From Rhodocyclaceae bacterium (GTDB lineage: Bacteria; Pseudomonadota; Gammaproteobacteria; Burkholderiales; Rhodocyclaceae), in the NCBI GenBank assembly GCA_011391215.1, contig JAABQX010000011.1:1-46948 (forward strand): a stretch of DNA of 46,948 bases, in the 5' to 3' direction. Each line of letters starts with the position of its first letter. Positions within the stretch are counted from its first letter, which is position 1. The position numbers were made by a program, and so were the translations under genes. The notes beneath the pieces are model-generated. The model was not told the DNA's origin, did no database searches, and saw only the letters and a program-made list of their open reading frames with translations. Below, piece after piece: positions 38,421 to 46,364 of this stretch.

Positions 38421-38858
38421 TTACTCTGCGGCGCCCTTGGCCTTGCCGTTCTTCTCGTCCTCATAGGGCACGAAAGCGTAAGTTCCGTTCTTGACACGGA
38501 ACGAGCCGGCAAATTCTCCCGGTTCCGCCGGTTCTTCATCATATTGCTGAAAACGGCATCCCTTGGTTTCGGCGATATACCAGCGGCTGGCCTGATTGAG
38601 GATGAACACGCCGGGCTGCACGCGATAGACGTCCACGCGGACCTTTTCGCCGGCTTTTTTCAGCGGGTAGCGGCGCTGGCAATCGGGGTAGCGCGCCACT
38701 ATCAGATCGAGTTCCCAGCCGCTGCTCCAGAAATACTCTTTCTTGCGCTCTACCGTTAATGAATGGTCGCCGCCCTCGATCAGCAAGAATGCCGGTTCAC
38801 TTTCGCAACCGGCCAGCAAGGGCAGCATCAACACAATCAACAGCACACGCAATTTCAT
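38421..38858 (-). CDS. small lipoprotein of unknown function
   Basis: The protein is 145 aa with a lipoprotein signal peptide MKLRVLLIVLMLPLLAGC, where LAGC is the lipobox. The mature part is mostly beta-like, with KKEYFWSSGWELDLIVARYP, two further Cys (PDCQRRY and KGCRFQ) that may form a disulfide, and a charged Lys/Glu-rich C-terminus. I do not recognise the family. It lies 18 bp after pyrC on the same strand and just upstream of rnpB. Confidence 0.82.
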   Translation of the reverse strand: MKLRVLLIVLMLPLLAGCESEPAFLLIEGGDHSLTVERKKEYFWSSGWELDLIVARYPDCQRRYPLKKAGEKVRVDVYRVQPGVFILNQASRWYIAETKGCRFQQYDEEPAEPGEFAGSFRVKNGTYAFVPYEDEKNGKAKGAAE

Positions 38859-38876
38859 CTCGACAGCTCCAGAATA

Positions 38877-39911
38877 TCAGGCGAGTCGCCAGGCGATGCT
38901 TTCGCCCGCGCGCAATGGGATCAGTACATCATTTTCCAGCAACGGCTGGGTTGCCGGCACCTGCCAAGCCTCACGCACCAATGTCAGCGTGCCGCGATTG
39001 CGCGGCAGGCCATAAAAATTAGGGCCGAAGTGGCTGGCGAAGCCTTCAAGCTTGTCGAGCGCACCGGCCGCTTCGAACGCCTCGGCATACAGTTCGATGC
39101 CGGCATGCGCGGTATAGCAGCCGGCGCAGCCGCAGGCGGTTTCCTTGGTACTTTTGGCATGCGGGGCGGAGTCGGTGCCGAGGAAGAACTTCGGGTTGCC
39201 GGAAATGGCTGCTGCTAACAATGCCTGGCGATGGGTTTCGCGCTTCAGCACCGGCAGGCAGTAGTGATGCGGGCGCAGGCCGCCGGCAAAAATGGCATTG
39301 CGGTTGAGCAGCAGGTGATGCGCGGTGATCGTCGCCGCGACATTCGCGCCGGCCGACTTCACGAAATCAACGCCATCCCGGGTTGTGATGTGTTCCAGCA
39401 CCAGTTTGAGTGCGGGAAAGTCGCGCAGGAGCGGCAGCAAAACCTGGTCGATGAACACCGCTTCACGGTCAAAAATATCGACGCCAGGGTCGGTGACTTC
39501 GCCATGTACCAGCAGGGGGAGCCCCAGTTTCTCCATGCGCGCCAGCGTGGCGTGGCACTTTGCCAGATCCGTCACGCCGGCATCCGAATTGGTGGTGGCG
39601 CCGGCAGGGTAAAGTTTGACGGCATGCACGAAGCCACTATCCTGCGCGCGGTCGATCTCGTCGGCCGGCAGCTTGTCGGTGAGGTAGAGCGTCATCAACG
39701 GCTCGAACGCCATGTCTGCCGGCAGGGCGGCGAGAATGCGCGCACGGTAGCCGGCGGCTTGCGCCACAGTCGTCACGGGTGGACGGAGGTTGGGCATGAC
39801 AATCGCCCGTGCGAAGCGCTGCGCCGTATCGGGCAGCACCGCCTGCATGGCGTCCCCGTCGCGCAGGTGGAGATGCCAATCGTCGGGCCTGATGATGGTG
39901 AGCGTATGCAT
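38877..39911 (-). CDS. pyrC: dihydroorotase (PyrC type)
   Basis: PyrC cyclises carbamoyl-aspartate to dihydroorotate in pyrimidine synthesis. The protein is 344 aa (E. coli 348). Zinc and catalytic residues are visible in [10 protein letters not shown] (HxH), [18 protein letters not shown] (carboxylated Lys), LLVHGEV and [12 protein letters not shown] (His ligands), and [15 protein letters not shown] (Asp). This is the class II, PyrC-like enzyme rather than the multifunctional type. It lies 10 bp after rsmI. Confidence 0.98.
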   Translation of the reverse strand: MHTLTIIRPDDWHLHLRDGDAMQAVLPDTAQRFARAIVMPNLRPPVTTVAQAAGYRARILAALPADMAFEPLMTLYLTDKLPADEIDRAQDSGFVHAVKLYPAGATTNSDAGVTDLAKCHATLARMEKLGLPLLVHGEVTDPGVDIFDREAVFIDQVLLPLLRDFPALKLVLEHITTRDGVDFVKSAGANVAATITAHHLLLNRNAIFAGGLRPHHYCLPVLKRETHRQALLAAAISGNPKFFLGTDSAPHAKSTKETACGCAGCYTAHAGIELYAEAFEAAGALDKLEGFASHFGPNFYGLPRNRGTLTLVREAWQVPATQPLLENDVLIPLRAGESIAWRLA

Positions 39912-39921
39912 GGCAGCGATT

Positions 39922-40767
39922 TTAACCGCCCTTGATTTCGAGCGCCCGCCGGTAAAGATCGTTCTTCGCCACGCCGGTGATCTCGCTCCCTAGCTTGGCG
40001 GCCTGCTTGACCGGCAATTCGGCGAGCAACACGCGCAGCACGCGCTCGGCCTCGGCATCCAGGCCTTCGCGAGGGGGCGGCGCGGAAACCAGCAGCACGA
40101 ATTCGCCCCGGCGGTGGTTTTTGTCGGCCGCCAGCCAGGCCGGTGCGTCGGGCAGCGGCAGGCGCACGATTTCCTCGAACAGCTTGGTCAACTCGCGAGC
40201 GATGACGATTTCGCGTTGTGCTTCGAGCAGATTGGCGAGGTCGGCGATGGTTTCCTCGATGCGGTGTGGCGCCTCGTAGAACACCAGCGTTGCGGCAACG
40301 GGTTTCAGTGCTTCGATCGCCGTCCTGCGAGCGCCGACTTTTGCCGGCAGAAAGCCGACGAAATGGAAAGCCGGATCATCGAGTCCGGCGGCCGAAAGCG
40401 CGGCAATCGCAGCGTTGGGGCCGGGCAGGGGGGCGACCTTGAAACCCGCAGCGCGCACTGCAGCCACGGCGCGTGCGCCCGGGTCGGAAATGCCCGGCGT
40501 ACCCGCATCCGAGATCATCGCCACGCGTTTGCCTTCGGTCAGTAGTGTGACCAATTTCTCCGCCGCTGCCTGCTCGTTGTGCTCATGCACGGCCAGCAAC
40601 TGGGCGCGAATGTCGTAGTGGTCGAGTAACCGTCGCGCATGGCGCGTGTCCTCGCAGGCGATCACCTCTGCCGTGCGTAGCACCTCGAGCGCACGCAAAG
40701 TAATGTCGCCGAGGTTGCCGATCGGGGTAGCGACGATGAATAATGCCGGTTTTCTGGAATCGCTCAT
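39922..40767 (-). CDS. rsmI: 16S rRNA (cytidine-1402-2'-O)-methyltransferase
   Basis: RsmI methylates the 2'-OH of C1402, the partner modification to RsmH. The true start is [20 protein letters not shown] (ATG 40767), 281 aa. Motifs are [47 protein letters not shown] and VGFLPAK. Residues 143-150 (KVGARRTA) are encoded by a dispersed-motif copy directly after FLPA, exactly where E. coli has KSKGRRDA, so the protein is not lengthened. Its ATG shares the tetramer CATG with the divergent yraN ATG. Confidence 0.98.
   Translation of the reverse strand: MSDSRKPALFIVATPIGNLGDITLRALEVLRTAEVIACEDTRHARRLLDHYDIRAQLLAVHEHNEQAAAEKLVTLLTEGKRVAMISDAGTPGISDPGARAVAAVRAAGFKVAPLPGPNAAIAALSAAGLDDPAFHFVGFLPAKVGARRTAIEALKPVAATLVFYEAPHRIEETIADLANLLEAQREIVIARELTKLFEEIVRLPLPDAPAWLAADKNHRRGEFVLLVSAPPPREGLDAEAERVLRVLLAELPVKQAAKLGSEITGVAKNDLYRRALEIKGG
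40319..40341 (-). repeat. dispersed 23-bp motif in rsmI
   Basis: It has 21 of 23 consensus bases on the minus strand (C at position 13, A at position 16). It is read in the sense direction as KVGARRTA. Confidence 0.9.
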
Positions 40768-41149
40768 GGCCGCAATTATCACCCACCAAGTCCCCACCAC
40801 CACCAAGCAAATCGGCGATGCCGGCGAAGCGGTCGCCGCAGACTATCTCGTTGCCCAGGGACTGCGGGTGCTGGCACGCAATTTCCGCGTCAAGGGTGGC
40901 GAAATCGATCTGGTCTGCCGCGACGGGGCGACCACGGTATTCGTCGAAGTGCGCCGTCGCGCCAGCGCCGACTTTGGCGGGGCTGGCGCGAGCATTAACG
41001 CCCGCAAGCAACAGCGCCTGATCCTCGCCGCCAGACACTGGCTGGCGCGGCATGGGGAGTGCGCCTGTCGCTTCGATTGCGTACTGATCGACGGGACAAA
41101 TAAGGGCGACAAACTGGAATGGCTGCGCGATGCGTTTTCTGCTGATTAG
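40766..41149 (+). CDS. yraN: YraN family (UPF0102) nuclease-like protein
   Basis: The protein is 127 aa from ATG 40766, overlapping the divergent rsmI start by 2 bp. The family has a restriction-endonuclease-like fold: GDAGEAVAADYLVAQGLRVL, then GEIDLVCRDG and VFVEVRRR give the Glu, Asp and ExK-like acidic centre, though the terminal Lys is replaced by Arg. Its cellular role is not established. Residues 63-70 (RRASADF) are encoded antisense by a dispersed-motif copy, lying exactly where E. coli YraN has YRRSALYGG. Confidence 0.95.
   Translation: MAAIITHQVPTTTKQIGDAGEAVAADYLVAQGLRVLARNFRVKGGEIDLVCRDGATTVFVEVRRRASADFGGAGASINARKQQRLILAARHWLARHGECACRFDCVLIDGTNKGDKLEWLRDAFSAD
40953..40975 (-). 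repeat. dispersed 23-bp motif in yraN (antisense to gene)
   Basis: It has 22 of 23 consensus bases on the minus strand (C at position 17). On the gene strand it reads RRASADF. Confidence 0.92.
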
Positions 41150-41495
41150 CCTGTTCTGGCTCGCCAGCCTGGCGGTGCAGGCGCAGGAGATCAAGATCCT
41201 CGTGCAAAGCTCCCCGCTGGCGGGTTTTCAGTTTCACGCCGGCGCAGCCTTGTGGGAGCGGCTGCAGGTCGGCGCTGCGCTGACGCTGGTGCGCGAACCG
41301 GAAAACGCTCACGATAGCCGTGCCGTGCGCGTGGAATGGCGCGGTGTTCAACTCGGCTATCTGCCGCGTGCGGAAAACGAAGCCGTTGCGGCTGCCATGG
41401 ATCGCGGCGAGCGCGTCGAAGGGCGCATCGCCGCACTTGTTAGCCACAAGAACCCGTGGCGTCGGGTGCGAATTGAGGTATTTGTCGTGCTTTAG
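41130..41495 (+). CDS. secreted single-domain HIRAN protein
   Basis: The protein is 121 aa with a clear Sec signal peptide (MRFLLISLFWLASLAVQAQ, cleavage near AQA|QE). The mature 100 residues match the HIRAN domain: LTLVREPENAHDSRAVRVEW and LGYLPRAENEAVAAAMDRG. HIRAN domains are best known from Rad5/HLTF-type helicases, where they bind DNA 3' ends, so a periplasmic one is unexpected. It overlaps yraN by 20 bp and precedes the SIS gene. No function is proposed. Confidence 0.88.
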   Translation: MRFLLISLFWLASLAVQAQEIKILVQSSPLAGFQFHAGAALWERLQVGAALTLVREPENAHDSRAVRVEWRGVQLGYLPRAENEAVAAAMDRGERVEGRIAALVSHKNPWRRVRIEVFVVL

Positions 41496-41548
41496 CCCCT
41501 TTTTCCCGTGCTGCCCCACTTGGGGCGCTCGGCTAAAATCCAGCGACC

Positions 41549-42142
41549 ATGAATCTCCAGCAACGCATCCAGCAGCAATTCGACGAAAGTCTCACCGTCA
41601 AACAGGCGGCGCTCGCCGTCATGGCTGTGCCCATCGAAGCAGCGATCCGCCTGATGGCGGCCAGCCTGCGGACCGGCGGCAAGGTCATGGCCTGCGGCAA
41701 CGGCGGCTCGGCGGCCGACTCGCAGCATTTCGCCGCCGAACTCCTCAATCGCTTTGAAAAGGAACGTCCGCCGCTGGCTGCCATCGCGCTGACGACGGAT
41801 ACGTCCACCCTTACCTCGATCGCCAACGACTCTGCCTACGATCAGGTGTTTGCCAAGCAGGTTGCCGGGCTCGGTCGTGCCGGTGATGTGCTGCTGGCGA
41901 TTTCCACCTCGGGCAACTCCCCAAATGTCATGGCCGCCATCGACGTCGCGCATGCGCACAGTGTGCGCGTGGTCGCACTTACCGGCAAAGGTGGCGGAAA
42001 AATTGCTGCCATGCTGACGCCTGATGATGTCCACCTTTGCGTTCCCGCCGAACGTACCGCCCGCATCCAGGAAGTCCATCTGGTCACCCTTCATTGTCTG
42101 TGCGATGGCATAGACGCCCTCATTCTCGGAGAAGCTCAATGA
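41549..42142 (+). CDS. gmhA: SIS-domain phosphosugar isomerase, GmhA/DiaA family
   Basis: The protein is 197 aa with one SIS domain: MACGNGGSAADSQHFAAEL, LLAISTSGNSPNVMAAI and ARIQEVHLVTLHCLCDGID. Its position (yraN, then this gene, then a BON lipoprotein) is that of E. coli diaA, a DnaA-binding initiation factor. Unlike DiaA, it keeps the GmhA metal-site residues (His and Glu of QHFAAEL, Gln and His of the RIQE..LH segment), and a heptose gene (hldC) lies downstream. Sedoheptulose-7-phosphate isomerase activity is therefore plausible; a DiaA-like role cannot be excluded. Confidence 0.88.
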   Translation: MNLQQRIQQQFDESLTVKQAALAVMAVPIEAAIRLMAASLRTGGKVMACGNGGSAADSQHFAAELLNRFEKERPPLAAIALTTDTSTLTSIANDSAYDQVFAKQVAGLGRAGDVLLAISTSGNSPNVMAAIDVAHAHSVRVVALTGKGGGKIAAMLTPDDVHLCVPAERTARIQEVHLVTLHCLCDGIDALILGEAQ

Positions 42143-42771
42143 AATCCCGCATTTCGACCCGCACCCTGCTTTTGCTTGCTGCGCTTGTTCCCGTCCTCGC
42201 CGGTTGTGTCGGCGCGGCCGTCGTCGGTGCCGGTGCCGCCGGCGCCTTGATCTTTGCGGACCGCCGTCAGGCCGAAACGATCATGTCCGACGAAGGCATC
42301 GGGATTCGCGCCAGCAGTCGCATCTCGGAAAAATTCGGTGACCGTGTGCATGTCAATATCGCCAGCTATAACCGCACGGTGCTGCTCACCGGCGAAGTTC
42401 CGGATGCGGCCGCCAAGGCCGAGATCGAGAAGATTGCCTCGGATGTACCGAACGTCAAGGCGATCAGTAACGAGTTGCAGATCGGCGCGCCCACTTCGCT
42501 GCAAAGCCGCAGCAACGATAGCTACCTGACCTCCAAGGTCAAGGCGCGTTTTGTCGATGCCAACCAGTTCGCCACCAACCACGTCAAGGTGGTGACCGAA
42601 AACGGCGTGGTGTATCTGATGGGCATGGTCAAGCAGCGTGAGGCTGCCTCTGCGGTCGAGATCGCCCGCACCACCGCTGGGGTTCTGAAGGTTGTGCGCG
42701 TTTTCGAAGTGATCAGTGAGTCAGATGCGCGCCGGCTCGATCCGCAACCAAGCACTCCGCCGGCCAAGTAA
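42139..42771 (+). CDS. dolP: DolP/YraP-like BON-domain outer-membrane lipoprotein
   Basis: The protein is 210 aa starting [18 protein letters not shown] and followed by the lipobox VLAGC. Two BON domains follow (about 65-130 and 140-200), with [17 protein letters not shown] and [19 protein letters not shown]. DolP binds anionic phospholipids and supports outer-membrane integrity and BAM function. ATG overlaps the SIS stop (ATGA). The gene order matches E. coli diaA-dolP. The track ORF start upstream is in the SIS gene and is not used. Confidence 0.94.
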   Translation: MKSRISTRTLLLLAALVPVLAGCVGAAVVGAGAAGALIFADRRQAETIMSDEGIGIRASSRISEKFGDRVHVNIASYNRTVLLTGEVPDAAAKAEIEKIASDVPNVKAISNELQIGAPTSLQSRSNDSYLTSKVKARFVDANQFATNHVKVVTENGVVYLMGMVKQREAASAVEIARTTAGVLKVVRVFEVISESDARRLDPQPSTPPAK

Positions 42772-42790
42772 GACAAAGCCTGAAGCTGCC

Positions 42791-43279
42791 GTGGCATTCC
42801 CGCCGCCCGCGTTTGAAAGCAAGCTCTGCGCGCCCGGAGATCTTCCCGCACGCATTGCGGCATTGCCTCAACCACGGGTATTCACCAACGGCTGTTTCGA
42901 CATCCTGCATCGCGGTCATGTCACCTATCTGGCGCAGGCGCGTGCGCTGGGCGCCAGCCTGATCGTCGCCGCGAATTCGGATGCCTCGGTGCGGCGGCTC
43001 GGCAAGGGCGATGACCGTCCCGTCAATACGCTGGAAGATCGCATGGCCGTGCTGGTGGCGCTCGAGTGCGTGTCGCTCGTTACCTGGTTCGACGAAGACA
43101 CGCCGCTGCAACGCATCCTGGCGTGCCGCCCCGACATTCTGGTCAAGGGTGGCGACTGGACCGTGGAAAATATCGTCGGTGCTGCAGAGGTGAATAGCTG
43201 GGGCGGGCAGGTGCATTCCATCCCCTTCATCCATCAGCGTTCCACCACCGCCCTGCTGGAAAAGATCAGGCGGCTGTAG
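42791..43279 (+). CDS. hldC: D-glycero-beta-D-manno-heptose 1-phosphate adenylyltransferase
   Basis: The protein corresponds to the cytidylyltransferase-fold half of HldE (RfaE domain II), which activates heptose-1-phosphate as the ADP-sugar for LPS core. Motifs are [18 protein letters not shown] (HxGH), [22 protein letters not shown] and [15 protein letters not shown] choose GTG 42791, 19 bp after dolP, giving 162 aa; the longer track ORF would overlap dolP. No good Shine-Dalgarno is visible. The 3' end overlaps the convergent TAXI gene by 14 bp. Confidence 0.95.
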   Translation: MAFPPPAFESKLCAPGDLPARIAALPQPRVFTNGCFDILHRGHVTYLAQARALGASLIVAANSDASVRRLGKGDDRPVNTLEDRMAVLVALECVSLVTWFDEDTPLQRILACRPDILVKGGDWTVENIVGAAEVNSWGGQVHSIPFIHQRSTTALLEKIRRL

Positions 43280-44606
43280 TCTTCCGCTCGATGGCCTGGC
43301 GCACCAGCACGATATGGCTGCGCAGGGTGTACACCATGTCGGCAAACGTCACGGGCATCGGCAGGCGGTTCACGTCGTGTTCGATGGCATCCAGGCGCTT
43401 CAGCCATTCCTCGCGCGTCTGTTGCGTCGGGTCGGCATCGACTTCCGCCTCGATGAACTTGAGTTCGCCATAGCGCCGGTAGATGCGTGACTTGACGCGC
43501 CAGTCGTACATTCCCGGGGCGATCTTCAGCACGGGAATCAGCACGGCAATCAGCGGGATCAGCATCACCACCATGCGGTCGACGAGGGTCGCCGCCCAGA
43601 ACGGCAAGTAGCGCTGCAAGAAGGGCTTGCCCGACTTGTAATAGCGCTCGGCCTCTTTCGACAGGGGAAAGTCGGCGCTGGCAGCACGGGGGAATTCCCC
43701 CGGTTTTTGAAAAACGCCCGGCCCGCCATGCACTTCCGTCAGGGCCAGCATCAGCAGGTCGATGAGCGCCGGGTGGGTGTCCTCGCGCACCACCAGGCTC
43801 GCCGTGGCGGCCACCAGTTTGATGTCGCGTGGCGGCATGTCGGTGGCCAGGTCGATGGCGCCGCGCGGCAATACCAGGGCCGATAAATAAGGGAAGCGCC
43901 GCGTGTAGGCCTCGGCCTGCACCAGGCTCATCAATTTGAGTCCGGGAGTGTGCAGCAATGTCCACACTGTTGCCGATTGCGGCGGCCCGACGACGAAGGC
44001 CGCGTCGATGCGCTTTGCCGCAAAGGCCTTCGCCAGGCCGGTACCACCCTGCTCGAGCAGTTTGGTGTTGGCGGCCTCGATCTGGTTGGCTTGCAGTAAT
44101 TCCAGAGCGAGATGACGGGTTCCGCTACCCGTACCGCCGATGGCGATGCGCCGTCCCTTCAGTTCGCTGATCCGCGACAGGGGCTTTTCGTCAGCTTCGA
44201 GTTCGGTGCGGTAGAAAATCCACAGCGGTTCGTTGTACAGACCGCCCAGCGAGACCAGCGTATCGTCGTCCTGCACGCGTGCCGTGCCACCCTGGATGAA
44301 CGCGGCATCGACCGCATGCTCGGGATCGCGCAGCCGTTCCAGATTTTCTGTCGAACCCGCCGAGGCTTCTTCGGTTACCTGGATACCGTAGCGCGCCAGC
44401 ACATCCTTGTAGGCCGCGCCGAAGCGCTGGTAAGCCCCGCCTTCCCCTCCGGTAGCGATGATCAGGGTATCCGGCGGGGCCGGCCGGATATACCGCGAGG
44501 CCAGCCAGAAGCCCGCGAAGACCACGATCAGCAGCGGCAGGCCGACGATCAACAGGTCGCGCGGCGAATACTCTTTGAGGCGACGCGGGATGCGCGGCTT
44601 CTTCAT
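43266..44606 (-). CDS. membrane-anchored TAXI-family (TRAP-type) solute-binding protein
   Basis: The protein is 446 aa. An N-terminal transmembrane helix (about 18-40, [19 protein letters not shown]) anchors a periplasmic TAXI binding domain: [39 protein letters not shown] and [14 protein letters not shown] second hydrophobic segment (about 330-355, [16 protein letters not shown]) is followed by a cytoplasmic helical tail. Ordinary TAXI receptors are soluble and paired with a fused DctQM permease; none is present here. Residues 306-313 (AASADF) are encoded antisense by a dispersed-motif copy. It lies 6 bp after ssb. Confidence 0.9.
   Translation of the reverse strand: MKKPRIPRRLKEYSPRDLLIVGLPLLIVVFAGFWLASRYIRPAPPDTLIIATGGEGGAYQRFGAAYKDVLARYGIQVTEEASAGSTENLERLRDPEHAVDAAFIQGGTARVQDDDTLVSLGGLYNEPLWIFYRTELEADEKPLSRISELKGRRIAIGGTGSGTRHLALELLQANQIEAANTKLLEQGGTGLAKAFAAKRIDAAFVVGPPQSATVWTLLHTPGLKLMSLVQAEAYTRRFPYLSALVLPRGAIDLATDMPPRDIKLVAATASLVVREDTHPALIDLLMLALTEVHGGPGVFQKPGEFPRAASADFPLSKEAERYYKSGKPFLQRYLPFWAATLVDRMVVMLIPLIAVLIPVLKIAPGMYDWRVKSRIYRRYGELKFIEAEVDADPTQQTREEWLKRLDAIEHDVNRLPMPVTFADMVYTLRSHIVLVRQAIERKTTAA
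43668..43690 (+). repeat. dispersed 23-bp motif in the TAXI gene (antisense to gene)
   Basis: It has 20 of 23 consensus bases (A16, C18, G23). On the gene strand it reads RAASADF. Confidence 0.86.
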
Positions 44607-44612
44607 CGGGTA

Positions 44613-45074
44613 TTAGAACGGAATGTCGTCCTCGACATCACCAAAGCCGCCACCCGTTGGGGCAGGGGCGCTTTGCGCCTGTGGGCGCGGGGCCGGCCGT
44701 CCGCCACCGCTTTCCCTGGGCGGTGCATCACCCATACCCTCACGCTTGCCGAGCATCTTCATCTCGTCGGCGACGATCTCGGTGGTGTATTGATCCAGCC
44801 CTTCCTTGTTTTGCCACTTGCGGGTCTTGAGCGAACCTTCGATATAGACCTGCGAACCCTTCTTCAGATACTGGCCGGCGATCTCGGCCAGACGGCGGAA
44901 GAACACTACACGGTGCCACTCGGTCGCCTCTTTCTGTTCGCCGGAATTTTTGTCCTTCCAGGATTCGGACGTCGCGATGGTCACGTTGGTGACCTGATCG
45001 CCATTCGGCATGTAGCGGGTTTCGGGGTCTTTCCCCAGGTTGCCCACCAGAATCACCTTGTTGACCGATGCCAT
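44613..45074 (-). CDS. ssb: single-stranded DNA-binding protein
   Basis: SSB coats single-stranded DNA in replication and repair. The protein is 153 aa. The OB-fold begins [20 protein letters not shown] and includes [20 protein letters not shown] and [18 protein letters not shown] Gly/Pro/Ala-rich linker (about 110-143) leads to the acidic C-terminal tip DVEDDIPF, the docking site for SSB partners. A good Shine-Dalgarno (GGGGAGA) precedes it. It is in a run with the MFS gene and close to the divergent uvrA, the usual proteobacterial neighbour of ssb. Confidence 0.98.
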   Translation of the reverse strand: MASVNKVILVGNLGKDPETRYMPNGDQVTNVTIATSESWKDKNSGEQKEATEWHRVVFFRRLAEIAGQYLKKGSQVYIEGSLKTRKWQNKEGLDQYTTEIVADEMKMLGKREGMGDAPPRESGGGRPAPRPQAQSAPAPTGGGFGDVEDDIPF

Positions 45075-45093
45075 ATTCCTGTCTCCCCTCTAA

Positions 45094-46308
45094 TTAAGTT
45101 GCTGCCGTTGTTACCGTTGTCCGTGGCTGCGGCGGGTTCATGCGCAACGCCAATCCGAGCCAGATGATGCCGATCGCGGCGCCCACCACATGCACTGCTG
45201 ACGCGCCTTGATACTTCACCAGCCAGCCGCCCAGCACGCCGCCGAGAAACAGCCCGATCGATTGCGTCGTATTGTAAATGCCCAGCGCCGCGCCTTTCGA
45301 TGCCGGTGGCGCGATGCGCGAAATCAGCGAAGGCTGCAAGGCTTCGAGGATGTTGAAGGCGACGAAGAACAGCAGCAGCCAGAGACCCGTGCCCCACAAT
45401 CCGCCGCCAAATGCGGCTAAACCCGCCTGCACCAATACCAGCAGGGCCACCGCGCCGACATACACCGGCTTGACCTTGCCGCGTCGTTCGGCGGCGATGA
45501 TGGCCGGCACCATCACGGCGAACGACAGCAACACTGCCGGCAGATAGACCTTCCAGTGTTCGCCGCCTGGCAGGCCGCCGGCGACCAGCGCGGTCGGCAC
45601 CACTACCCAGAGCGCCGTTTGCATCAGGTGCAGCGCGAACACGCCGAAATTCAGCCGTGCCAGCTTGGCGTCGAGCAAAACGCTGGAAAAGGGTGCACGG
45701 GCCTGTGCGGTAAAAGTCGGCGCTGGCGGGACGGCGACAAATAGCAGAATAATGGCGCCGAGTGCCAGACAGCCAATCAATATGAACAAACCGGAGAGCC
45801 CGAGCGCTGCGGCCAGCGGCGGTGCGGCCACCAGCGACACCGCGAATACCAGGCCAATGGTGGCGCCAATCATCGCCATCACCTTGGTGCGATGTTGCTC
45901 GCGCGTGAGATCGGCTGCCAGCGCGGTGACCGCCGCCGAGATGGCGCCGGCCCCCTGCAAAATACGACCAAAAATCATGACGTGAATATCCGGTGCCGCC
46001 GCTGCAATGAAGCTGCCCGCAGCATAGATCAACAGGCCGGTGACGATCACCGGCTTGCGTCCCCAGCGATCGGACGCCAGACCGAAGGGGATTTGCAGGA
46101 AAGCCTGCGTCAGACCGTAAGCGCCGAGCGCCAGGCCGACCAGCATGATGTCATCGCCCCCCGGCAGGCGTCCAGCCAGCACCGTAAAAACAGGCAGCAC
46201 CAGAAACAGGCCGAGCATACGCAAGCCGAAGATGGCCGCCAGCACGCTGCCGGTGCGCCGTTCGGCAGGGGTCATGGCATCGACTACGGGAGAGAGCACG
46301 CTGGGCAT
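45094..46308 (-). CDS. MFS transporter, DHA1-like drug/metabolite efflux family
   Basis: The protein is 404 aa with about 12 transmembrane helices. Motif A of the major facilitator family is visible as [19 protein letters not shown] between helices 2 and 3. The substrate cannot be inferred. A later Met ([13 protein letters not shown]) is a possible start. Residues 192-199 (VPPAPTF) come from an exact dispersed-motif copy, in the central loop between the two six-helix halves. Its location between uvrA and ssb is common in proteobacteria. Confidence 0.94.
   Translation of the reverse strand: MPSVLSPVVDAMTPAERRTGSVLAAIFGLRMLGLFLVLPVFTVLAGRLPGGDDIMLVGLALGAYGLTQAFLQIPFGLASDRWGRKPVIVTGLLIYAAGSFIAAAAPDIHVMIFGRILQGAGAISAAVTALAADLTREQHRTKVMAMIGATIGLVFAVSLVAAPPLAAALGLSGLFILIGCLALGAIILLFVAVPPAPTFTAQARAPFSSVLLDAKLARLNFGVFALHLMQTALWVVVPTALVAGGLPGGEHWKVYLPAVLLSFAVMVPAIIAAERRGKVKPVYVGAVALLVLVQAGLAAFGGGLWGTGLWLLLFFVAFNILEALQPSLISRIAPPASKGAALGIYNTTQSIGLFLGGVLGGWLVKYQGASAVHVVGAAIGIIWLGLALRMNPPQPRTTVTTAAT
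45713..45735 (+). repeat. dispersed 23-bp motif in the MFS gene (exact consensus, antisense to gene)
   Basis: It has 23 of 23 bases. On the gene strand it reads AVPPAPTF in the cytoplasmic loop between the transporter halves. Confidence 0.95.
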
Positions 46309-46364
46309 TACCTTGGCTGGAGAGGTCGCGTATATTATCAGGTCGCTATAAAGCTCCTGCCACC
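46309..46364. promoter_or_regulatory. divergent MFS/uvrA intergenic region
   Basis: This 56-bp gap must contain the uvrA promoter. AT-rich TATATTAT (46331-46338) and TATAAA (46347-46352) are -10-like, but no well-spaced -35 is clear. No LexA box of the CTGT-N8-ACAG form is visible here. Confidence 0.4.

Noticed and set aside
39340-39366. pyrC stretch with GAAGTCGGCCGGCGCG near the motif core
   Set aside because: The core is followed by shifted, non-matching bases and lacks the CGG end; too degraded to count as a copy.
46309-46364. Possible LexA/SOS box upstream of uvrA
   Set aside because: TATATTAT is present, but the flanking CTG and CAG half-sites are not at the required spacing.
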